Positions 1-5,075 of a stretch of DNA of 5,184 bases are shown piece after piece; positions within the stretch are counted from its first letter, which is position 1, and each line of letters begins with the position of its first letter. Under the pieces are notes generated by a model. The model was not told the origin of the DNA. It saw nothing but the letters and a program-made list of their open reading frames with translations, and did no database searches. Both the position numbers and the translations under genes were made by a program. The stretch is from assembly GCA_021841725.1 (NCBI GenBank), contig JAKCEC010000109.1, positions 1-5,184 on the forward strand, in the 5' to 3' direction. This stretch comes from Actinomycetes bacterium. GTDB taxonomy: Bacteria > Actinomycetota > Acidimicrobiia > Acidimicrobiales > RAAP-2.

Positions 1-1037
1 TCGCCGACGGCAAGAAGCCGGTCATCTGGGGCTTCGACGGCTCGTCCACCAACCAGGCCACCGGTCACTTCTCCGACTGCGTCCTGGTCCCGGTGTGGAC
101 CTGCAAGGACCCGCTGCGTGGCCCGAAGGACATCCTGGTCATGTGCGAGGTCCTCAACGCGGACATGACGCCGCACCCGACGAACACGCGCCACCTCGCC
201 GCCGCCGCGGCGAAGACCTACGCCAGCTTCGAGCCGATGTTCGGCATCGAGCAGGAGTACACCTTCTTCCAGGACGGGCGCCCCTACGGATGGCCCGAGG
301 TCGGCTACCCCGCGCCCCAGGGCCCCTACTACTGTGGCGTGGGCGGATCCAAGATGCCCGGACGCGACATCGTCGAGGCGCACACCCTCGCGTGCATCGA
401 GGCGGGCATCGCCATCGAGGGCACCAACGCCGAAGTGATGATGGGTCAGTGGGAGTTCCAGCTAGGCGTGCTCGACACGCTGGCCATCGGAGACCAGATC
501 TGGGTCGCGCGATGGCTCCTGCAGCGTATCGCCGAGGAGTTCGACGTCGAGGTCTCCTTCGACGCCAAGCCGATCAAGGGTGACTGGAACGGGGCGGGCG
601 CCCACACCAACTTCTCGACCAAGCAGATGCGCGCCGAGGGCGGTTGGGACGCCATCATCGCGGGGTGTGAGGCCATTGGCACGCGCGTGAAGGAGCACAT
701 CGCGGGGTACGGCTACGGCATCGAGGACCGCCTGACCGGCGCCCACGAGACCGCGCACTACTCCAAGTTCTCCTACGGCGTCTCGGACCGCGGTTCCTCG
801 ATCCGCATCCCCGGCGCCGTCGCGCGCGAGAAGAAGGGCTACCTCGAGGACCGTCGCCCCAACGCCAACATGGACCCCTACGTCGTCACGCGCCTGATGG
901 TCGAGACGGTCTGCGGCGCCGCCGCGGCCACCCCGGCCAAGCGCGCGGTCGCCAAGAAGGCCCCCGCGAAGAAGACGGTGGCCAAGAGGGCCGTGGCGAA
1001 GAAGGCCCCCGCCAAGAGGGCCGTCGCCGCGAAGTAA
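1..1037 (+). CDS. glnII: Type II glutamine synthetase (GlnII), 5'-truncated by window edge, with basic C-terminal tail
   Basis: Cytosolic enzyme making glutamine from glutamate, ammonia and ATP. The frame is open from base 3, giving 344 visible residues before TAA at 1035-1037. The usual N-terminal 35-45 residues lie off the left edge, so the GTG at 93 is an internal valine and not a start. GSII signatures appear in order: WGFDGSST near base 27 (end of the beta-grasp domain), GIEQEY near 243, NAEVMMGQWEFQ near 426, KPIKGDWNGAGAHTNFST near 570, RLTGAHET near 729, DRGSSIRIP near 786 and GYLEDRRPNANMDPYVVT near 837. These match bacterial GlnII (Streptomyces, Rhizobium) and not the type I or III families. 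The catalytic body ends about base 917. A 39-residue Ala/Lys/Arg/Val/Pro tail follows that ordinary GlnII proteins lack. A strong hairpin lies just downstream. The family call is very secure; the function of the tail is unknown. Confidence 0.95.
   Translation, partial: ADGKKPVIWGFDGSSTNQATGHFSDCVLVPVWTCKDPLRGPKDILVMCEVLNADMTPHPTNTRHLAAAAAKTYASFEPMFGIEQEYTFFQDGRPYGWPEVGYPAPQGPYYCGVGGSKMPGRDIVEAHTLACIEAGIAIEGTNAEVMMGQWEFQLGVLDTLAIGDQIWVARWLLQRIAEEFDVEVSFDAKPIKGDWNGAGAHTNFSTKQMRAEGGWDAIIAGCEAIGTRVKEHIAGYGYGIEDRLTGAHETAHYSKFSYGVSDRGSSIRIPGAVAREKKGYLEDRRPNANMDPYVVTRLMVETVCGAAAATPAKRAVAKKAPAKKTVAKRAVAKKAPAKRAVAAK
936..1025 (+). repeat. Six tandem 15-bp units encoding A-K-[KR]-[AT]-[VP] pentapeptides
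   Basis: The extreme C-terminus of the type II glutamine synthetase reads AKRAV, AKKAP, AKKTV, AKRAV, AKKAP, AKRAV, then AAK and stop. It can also be read as two 45-bp units (930-974 and 975-1019) identical at 13 of 15 residues but only about 35 of 45 bases, with differences mostly at synonymous positions. The whole tail (918-1034) carries 13 Lys/Arg and no acidic residue. The composition resembles histone H1 tails and the Lys/Ala/Pro tails of actinobacterial HU proteins. The codon divergence argues for selection on the peptide and against a very recent slippage expansion. Confidence 0.9.
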
Positions 1038-1056
1038 CTCCTCCCCCCAGGAACGT

Positions 1057-1097
1057 GAGAGGGCCCGCCACCGTCTCGGTGGCGGGCCCTCTCCTTT
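1057..1097 (+). terminator. Strong GC-rich hairpin, probable terminator after glnII
   Basis: GAGAGGGCCCGCCACC (1057-1072) is perfectly complementary to GGTGGCGGGCCCTCTC (1078-1093). One further G-C pair (1073/1077) gives a 17-bp stem with a 3-nt loop. It starts 19 nt after the glnII stop and is followed by CTTTA, only a weak U-tract, so it could be a factor-independent terminator of the short-tract kind common in high-GC actinobacteria. It lies between two same-strand genes, so it may also work as an attenuator or as an mRNA 3'-end protector. Confidence 0.85.
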
Positions 1098-1132
1098 AGA
1101 CCGCCGGGGCGTCGATCGAAGAAGGTGCGAGA

Positions 1133-2428
1133 ATGTCACATATGCAGAGCCAGGCCCAGTACGTGCTGCGAACCGTCGAGGAGCGCGGGGTGCGCTTCGT
1201 CCAGTTGTGGTTCACCGACGTCCTCGGTCGCCACAAGGCCTTCCACGTCACGCCCGCCGAACTCGAGGACGCCCTCGACCAGGGCATGACCTTCGACGGC
1301 TCGTCCATCGACGGATTCTCGCGCACCAACGAGGCGGACGTCCTGGCCCGCCCGGACCTCACGACCTTCCAACTGCTGCCGTGGTACGAGGAGGGCACCG
1401 GGATCGCGCGCGTGTTCTGCGATATCGTCAACATCGACGGCACACCCTTTGAGGGGTGTCCGCGCCAGCAACTGCGCCGCGTCCTCGATGGCGCGCGCGA
1501 CCAAGGGTACAACTTCTACGTGGCGCCCGAGATCGAATACTTCTACTTCGCCGACACCGACGGGGGCCGGCCCCAGCCCCTCGACCGCGGGAGCTACTTC
1601 GACCTGACGACCGACGACGTGGCCAGCCAGCTGCGCCGGCGCACCGTCCTCACCCTCGAAGAGATGGGCATCGGCGTCGAGCACGCCCAGCACGAGGACG
1701 CGCCGGGCCAACACGAGATCGACCTGCGCTACACCGACGCGCTGACCATGGCCGACACGGTGATGTCGGTGCGGCACGTGGTCAAGGAACTGGCCCGCCA
1801 GGTCGGGGTCGCGGCGAGTTTCATGCCCAAGCCCCTCGCCGGGGTTCAGGGATCGGGGATGCACACCCACCTCTCGCTGTGGCGCGACGACAAGAACGCC
1901 TTCATCGGCGAGGGTCTCTACGGCCTGAGCGAGGTGGCCCTCAAGTTCATGGCCGGCCTCTTGCACCACGCCCCCGAGATCACCGCCGTCACCAATCAGT
2001 GGGTGAACTCCTACAAGCGCCTGATGCCCGGCGCCGAGGCCCCGGTCGGCGTGGAGTGGGCGCGCTTCAACACCGCCGCGCTGGTGCGCGTGCCCTCAGT
2101 GAAGCCCACGCGCATCGACTCCACGCGCCTCGAGTACCGTTCCCCCGACCCCGCCGCCAACCCCTACTTGGCCTTCGCGGTCATCCTGGCCGCGGGTCTG
2201 CGCGGCGTCAACGGCGACTACGCGCTGCCGGGCGAGGGCGAGCCCGTCGCCGCCCTGCCCCAGTCCCTGGGCGAGGCGGTCGACCTGATGGCCACCTCGG
2301 ACCTGATGCACGAGACCATCGGCGAGCACCAGGTCGAGTGGTTCCTGCGCAACAAGCGCACGGAGTGGGACGCCTACCGCGCCCAGGTGACGCCCTACGA
2401 ACTCGAAAGGTACCTGCCCCTCCTGTGA
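1133..2428 (+). CDS. glnA: Type I-alpha, GlnA2-like glutamine synthetase family enzyme
   Basis: A 431-residue protein, full length for GSI-alpha. The beta-grasp domain (about 8-100) is followed by the catalytic domain. Visible motifs: FDGSS at 54-58, PEIEYF at 132-137 and GQHEID at 192-197 (metal ligands E133/E135, E188, E195), GSGMHTHLS at 240-248 (H244), NSYKRLMPGAEAP at 292-304 (R296 and flap E302) and RLEYRSPDPAANPYL at 332-346. The GSI-beta insertion is absent. The N-terminal FVQLWFTDVLG-type start, AVTNQWVNSYK and the LPQSLGEA...FLRNKR ending recall actinobacterial GlnA2, described in Streptomyces as a gamma-glutamylpolyamine synthetase, so the acceptor may be a polyamine and not ammonia. 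The residue aligned with Arg339 of enterobacterial GlnA is Thr314, which is unusual. The ATG at 1133 has GAAGAAGGTG at 1118-1127 (AAGG at 1122-1125, 7 nt before the start); the ATG at 1142 is too far from it. Its stop overlaps the next gene's start. Family call secure; substrate uncertain. Confidence 0.93.
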   Translation: MSHMQSQAQYVLRTVEERGVRFVQLWFTDVLGRHKAFHVTPAELEDALDQGMTFDGSSIDGFSRTNEADVLARPDLTTFQLLPWYEEGTGIARVFCDIVNIDGTPFEGCPRQQLRRVLDGARDQGYNFYVAPEIEYFYFADTDGGRPQPLDRGSYFDLTTDDVASQLRRRTVLTLEEMGIGVEHAQHEDAPGQHEIDLRYTDALTMADTVMSVRHVVKELARQVGVAASFMPKPLAGVQGSGMHTHLSLWRDDKNAFIGEGLYGLSEVALKFMAGLLHHAPEITAVTNQWVNSYKRLMPGAEAPVGVEWARFNTAALVRVPSVKPTRIDSTRLEYRSPDPAANPYLAFAVILAAGLRGVNGDYALPGEGEPVAALPQSLGEAVDLMATSDLMHETIGEHQVEWFLRNKRTEWDAYRAQVTPYELERYLPLL

Positions 2429-3120
2429 GCGACGTCGTGTTGTGCGTGCCCTCGTGCGAAGGGCCGGTGCGCAAAGCCTTCGACGTCACCGGCGTCACGC
2501 CGGTGGTGGCGGTGAGCGGTCGACTCAACGAGATCGCCACGCTCGAGCCGGCCGACGGTTTCGCCGGTGCCGTCATCAACGCGTCGGCGTTCCCCTTCAC
2601 CGAAGCGATGAACCTCTGTCGCCAGCTGCGCAGTCGCGAGCGCGCCAGCGGTCCGGTCATCTTGCTCCTGGACCACTACCAGCTCGACGACCTCACCTTT
2701 CGCGAGGACCTCTTCGACGACTTCGTGGTGGGCCCCTTCGACGTGTCCGAGCTGGCGACGCGCCTTCGCCACCGGCTGCGTCGCTCGGGCAACGACACCG
2801 TCGCGCCGCGCATCGACCACGGCGGACTCTCGATGAACCTGGAGACCTACCAGGCGACCGTCGCGGGTCGGGTGATGGACCTCACCTACATGGAGTACGA
2901 GCTCCTGCGCTTCCTGGCCACCAACCCCAACCGGGTCTTCACCCGCGAGACGTTGCTCAGTCGCGTCTGGGGCTACGAGTACTACGGCGGCGCGCGCACG
3001 GTCGACGTGCACGTGCGTCGCCTGCGCGCGAAACTCGGCGAAGAGCACGCGCACCTCATTCAGACGGTGCGCTCCGTCGGGTACAAATTCGGTACCTCGG
3101 GGGAGTTCTCCGTCAGCTGA
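2425..3120 (+). CDS. GlnR-like OmpR-family regulator with degenerate (non-phosphorylatable) receiver domain
   Basis: A 231-residue predicted cytosolic transcription factor. Residues about 3-120 have the receiver pattern but lack its chemistry: the acidic pair is P9/S10, the phospho-acceptor position is A53 (in GAVINASAF), the Thr/Ser position is L82 and the Lys position is G103 (VVGPF). Residues about 128-223 form a well conserved winged helix: LTYMEYELLRFL, the recognition region VFTRETLLSRVWGYEYYGG, and ARTVDVHVRRLRAKLG ending in TVRSVGYKF. From memory this domain is closest to GlnR, the orphan nitrogen regulator of actinomycetes, which also acts without phosphorylation. GTG at 2425 is chosen because it overlaps the glutamine synthetase stop (GTGA) and places beta strand 1 correctly; AAAGG at 2406-2410 is a distant possible ribosome site. 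This implies translational coupling. Control of nitrogen genes, including the neighbouring synthetases, is inferred. MtrA-like or other OmpR regulators are alternatives. Confidence 0.85.
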   Translation: MSDVVLCVPSCEGPVRKAFDVTGVTPVVAVSGRLNEIATLEPADGFAGAVINASAFPFTEAMNLCRQLRSRERASGPVILLLDHYQLDDLTFREDLFDDFVVGPFDVSELATRLRHRLRRSGNDTVAPRIDHGGLSMNLETYQATVAGRVMDLTYMEYELLRFLATNPNRVFTRETLLSRVWGYEYYGGARTVDVHVRRLRAKLGEEHAHLIQTVRSVGYKFGTSGEFSVS

Positions 3121-3481
3121 GCGGGGCGTAGGCCCAGAGTTCGACCTCGGCGCGCGCGCCGGCCATCGGGATGCCGGCGATCTGAATGGTCGAACGCGTG
3201 GGACGCGGGGCGTCGAACGCCGACGTCCACACGTCGTTGCACGCCGCGAAGTCGGCGACGTCCATCAAGAAGAGGGTGCCCTTGACCACCTGGTCCATGC
3301 GGGCCCCGTGTTCGGCGAGCAAACTTGCGGCGTTGATGAGGGCTTGACGCAACTGGTCCGCGGCGCCCCCGTCGACGAGCGTGGGGGTCGGCGCCCCCGG
3401 CACGGTACCGAGTTGACCCGAGAGGATCACGAAGTCCCCCGCCCGACGCGCGGGGGAATAGGGACCCAGTGGCGTCGACAT
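3113..3481 (-). CDS. RidA/YjgF/UK114-family protein (probable enamine/imine deaminase)
   Basis: A 122-residue protein, the usual length for this small trimeric family. Members hydrolyse reactive 2-aminoacrylate and related imines made by PLP enzymes, protecting cells from self-damage. Visible family features: GPYSPA at 6-11, ILSGQLG at 19-25, QALINAASLL at 46-55, VVKGTLFLMDVADFAACNDVW at 65-85 (a typical block), PTRSTIQIAGIP at 94-105 and RAEVELWAYAP at 110-120. R96 aligns with the substrate-carboxylate Arg of E. coli RidA (Arg105), and E112/E114 sit where the family's conserved Glu falls, so it could be catalytically competent. The ATG at 3481 follows the upstream carrier-gene stop by 7 nt with no good Shine-Dalgarno, so translation is probably coupled. 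The 3' end overlaps the convergent regulator by 8 nt. Subfamily (RidA or Rid1-7) cannot be assigned by eye. Confidence 0.9.
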   Translation of the reverse strand: MSTPLGPYSPARRAGDFVILSGQLGTVPGAPTPTLVDGGAADQLRQALINAASLLAEHGARMDQVVKGTLFLMDVADFAACNDVWTSAFDAPRPTRSTIQIAGIPMAGARAEVELWAYAPLS

Positions 3482-3488
3482 CGTCGAC

Positions 3489-3860
3489 TCAGCTAAAGGA
3501 GTTGCCGCAACCGCAGGTGCGGGTGGCGTTGGGGTTCGTGATGTGGAATCCCGCGCCCTGGAGCCCGTCGGCGAAGTCCAGCGTCGCCCCCGTCAACAGG
3601 TCCGCGCTGGCCGCGTCCACCGCGACCTTGACCGCGCCGAATTCGGTGACGATGTCGTCGTCGGAGAATTCGGAGTCGAAGTACATGTCGTAGTTGAACC
3701 CCGAGCACCCGCCCGGCTTCACAGCGACGCGCAGCGCCAGGGTCTCGTCGGCCGCCTCGGCCGCGATCAGCTCGGCCACCTTGGCAATGGCCGCGTCGGT
3801 CAGCGTGATGGGATCCGGGTTCTTCTTCGACAGCGTGATGGTGGTGGTCGCGTCTGACAT
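3489..3860 (-). CDS. erpA: A-type iron-sulfur carrier protein (ErpA/IscA/HesB family)
   Basis: A 123-residue carrier that accepts Fe-S clusters from a scaffold and delivers them to apo-enzymes. The HesB fold occupies about residues 17-123, after a short low-complexity leader rich in Thr and Ser. The three ligand cysteines are present: C52 in GGCSGF, and C116 and C118 in CGCG, a spacing of 64 and 2 residues like IscA C35/C99/C101. The end, FHITNPNATRTCGCGNSFS, is ErpA-like. The ATG at 3860 is preceded by AAAGGAG (minus strand, 3865-3871) with a 4-nt gap, an excellent ribosome site, and a plausible promoter lies 28 bp upstream. It is the first gene of a two-gene operon with the RidA-family gene and is divergent from the Mrp-type scaffold gene, which fits a shared Fe-S maintenance role. 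ErpA versus IscA or SufA assignment rests on the C-terminal motif only. Confidence 0.94.
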   Translation of the reverse strand: MSDATTTITLSKKNPDPITLTDAAIAKVAELIAAEAADETLALRVAVKPGGCSGFNYDMYFDSEFSDDDIVTEFGAVKVAVDAASADLLTGATLDFADGLQGAGFHITNPNATRTCGCGNSFS

Positions 3861-3887
3861 GCAACTCCTTTGGGACGTCCTAGCTAC

Positions 3888-3917
3888 ATCGTAGCGGCGC
3901 GCGCCCGTGACGGTCAC
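3888..3917 (-). promoter_or_regulatory. Candidate promoter for the erpA-ridA operon
   Basis: On the minus strand, -10 TACGAT (3888-3893) lies 18 bp downstream of -35-like GTGACC (3912-3917); each matches the sigma-70/SigA consensus at 4 of 6 positions. The predicted start would leave a leader of about 20 nt that includes the AAAGGAG ribosome site. No competing element is better placed in the 84-bp gap. Not tested experimentally. Confidence 0.5.
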
Positions 3918-3918
3918 G
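3906..3918. promoter_or_regulatory. 13-bp palindrome in the divergent erpA/mrp intergenic region, candidate operator
   Basis: CGTGACGGTCACG is a perfect inverted repeat around a central G. It covers the -35 region of the predicted minus-strand promoter and lies 26-38 bp before the mrp start. A further GTCAC is at 3937-3941. It could be an operator serving both genes, or simply two back-to-back TTGAC-like -35 elements. The GTGAC/GTCAC spacing does not fit the 5+6+5 GlnR box. Confidence 0.35.
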
Positions 3919-3932
3919 CGCACCCGAGCCGG

Positions 3933-3938
3933 TAGCGT
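3933..3938 (+). promoter_or_regulatory. Candidate -10 element for a leaderless mrp transcript
   Basis: TAGCGT fits the actinobacterial TAnnnT -10 pattern and ends 6 nt before the ATG at 3945, so transcription would begin at or next to the start codon. The absence of any Shine-Dalgarno sequence before this ATG supports a leaderless mRNA. No convincing -35 at normal spacing is visible. Confidence 0.35.
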
Positions 3939-3944
3939 CACCCT

Positions 3945-5075
3945 ATGGAGCCCCGTGACCTGATTTTGCAGCGCCTCGCCCGGGTGCGCGACCCCGAACT
4001 GGGGGCCAGCATCACCGAATTGGGCATGGTGGGCGAGGTTCGCGTGGTCGACCGCGTCGCCCACGTCGCCGTGGCGTTGACGACGGCGAGTTGCCCCCTG
4101 CGCTCCGACATCGAACGCGACGTGCGCGACGCCGTGCTCGAGGTCGAGGGCGTCGACGAGATCGTCGTGAGCGTAGGGGTGTTGGACCCGGCGGCCAAGG
4201 CCGCCCTGATGCGCACCGCGCGCTCCCTCGCCCAGGCGCGCGCACCCCACACCAGCATCCCCCGGCGCGCGCCCATCTACATGATCGCCTCGGGCAAGGG
4301 GGGCGTCGGCAAATCCTCCATGGCCGCCAACGTCGCGATCGCGATGGCTCAGACCGGCCTGCACGTCGGCGTCCTGGACGCCGACATCTGGGGGTTCTCG
4401 CTCGCTCGCCTCCTGGGCGTCACCGGCGACGTGGTGGTCCGCGACGCCAAGATGGCGCCCCTGGAACGACGCGTGGGGCCCGGCACCATCGCCCTGTTGT
4501 CCATGGGGCACCTGGCCGACGAGAAGCAGGCCCTGCTCTGGCGCGGGCTGATGGTGCAAAAGGCCGTGGCGCAATTCATCGAAGACGCCGATTGGTCGCG
4601 GATCGACGTCATGGTCATCGATACGCCACCGGGCACCGGCGACATCGTGATGACCCTCGCCCGACTCCTGCCCCACATGGGTCAAGTGGTGGTGACCACG
4701 CCCTCGCGCGCCGCGCAACACGTGGCGGCGCGCGCCGCCGACTTCGCGAGGAAGTCACACATCCGCGTACTGGGCGTGATCGAGAACATGAGCGGATTCG
4801 CGTGTGAGTGCGGCAAGGTCCACGCCCCGCTGGGCGTGGGGGGCGGACGAGAACTGGCCGGCGACCTCGGGGTCGAGCTCCTGGCCAAGATCCCCCTGCG
4901 CGCCGACGTGGCCGACGGCGGGGACGACGGTCTGCCGGTCGCCTGGCACGAGGACGACGAGGGACCCTTCCACGACCTCGCCCGACGTCTGCTGGCGCTC
5001 GCGCCGAGTCTCGTTCCCGCCGGGTGCACCGCGCGACTCCTCGACGCCCTCGACGAGGCCGTCCTCGACGCCTAA
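3945..5075 (+). CDS. mrp: Mrp/ApbC/NBP35-family Fe-S scaffold P-loop ATPase with N-terminal MIP18 domain
   Basis: A 376-residue cytosolic ATPase, full length for bacterial Mrp/ApbC, thought to hold a bridging 4Fe-4S cluster in a dimer and transfer it to target proteins. Residues about 5-80 form the MIP18/DUF59 domain, with RDPELGASITELGMV and the TTASCPLR cysteine C50. The ATPase domain follows: deviant Walker A GKGGVGKSS at 117-125, VLDADIWG at 143-150 (A' Asp), VIDTPPGTGD at 224-233 (Walker B), VTTPS at 250-254 and IENMSGF at 279-285. The cluster region reads ACECG (C287 and C289), a CxC where E. coli ApbC has CxxC. The ATG at 3945 starts the MIP18 helix correctly but has no ribosome site, so the mRNA may be leaderless. 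Divergent from the A-type carrier gene, supporting a joint Fe-S role. The stop overlaps a convergent gene by 4 nt. Confidence 0.95.
   Translation: MEPRDLILQRLARVRDPELGASITELGMVGEVRVVDRVAHVAVALTTASCPLRSDIERDVRDAVLEVEGVDEIVVSVGVLDPAAKAALMRTARSLAQARAPHTSIPRRAPIYMIASGKGGVGKSSMAANVAIAMAQTGLHVGVLDADIWGFSLARLLGVTGDVVVRDAKMAPLERRVGPGTIALLSMGHLADEKQALLWRGLMVQKAVAQFIEDADWSRIDVMVIDTPPGTGDIVMTLARLLPHMGQVVVTTPSRAAQHVAARAADFARKSHIRVLGVIENMSGFACECGKVHAPLGVGGGRELAGDLGVELLAKIPLRADVADGGDDGLPVAWHEDDEGPFHDLARRLLALAPSLVPAGCTARLLDALDEAVLDA

Noticed and set aside
93..95. GTG as the start of the type II glutamine synthetase
   Set aside because: The same frame is open to base 3 and encodes the conserved WGFDGSST segment, so the true start is outside the window.
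462..1139. Antisense open frames over both synthetase genes (also 1136-1969)
   Set aside because: They are low-complexity Arg/Gly/Val-rich shadows typical of high-GC coding DNA, with no recognisable motifs.
2219..2221. Tyr363 of the GlnA2-like enzyme as an adenylylation site
   Set aside because: It falls near the Tyr397 position of E. coli GlnA (DYALP versus LYDLP), but the GSI-beta insertion is missing and the flanking sequence is not the adenylylation motif.
1456..2424. N-terminal extension of the regulator through the synthetase gene in another frame
   Set aside because: The translation is Arg/Pro/Ala-rich, has no domain pattern and shadows the conserved synthetase; the receiver-like domain begins at 2425.
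3436..3456. CCCCCGC / GCGGGGG inverted repeat
   Set aside because: It lies within the RidA coding sequence near its 5' end, is only 7 bp, and is readily explained by GC-rich codons.
3907..3941. GlnR box in the erpA/mrp intergenic region
   Set aside because: The GTGAC/GTCAC motifs are spaced 1 and 19 nt apart, not the 6 nt expected for the GTnAC-n6-GAAAC pattern.
3861..4721. Long N-terminal extension of the A-type carrier on the minus strand
   Set aside because: It is antisense to the conserved Mrp frame and His/Gly-rich without family features; ATG 3860 has an excellent ribosome site.
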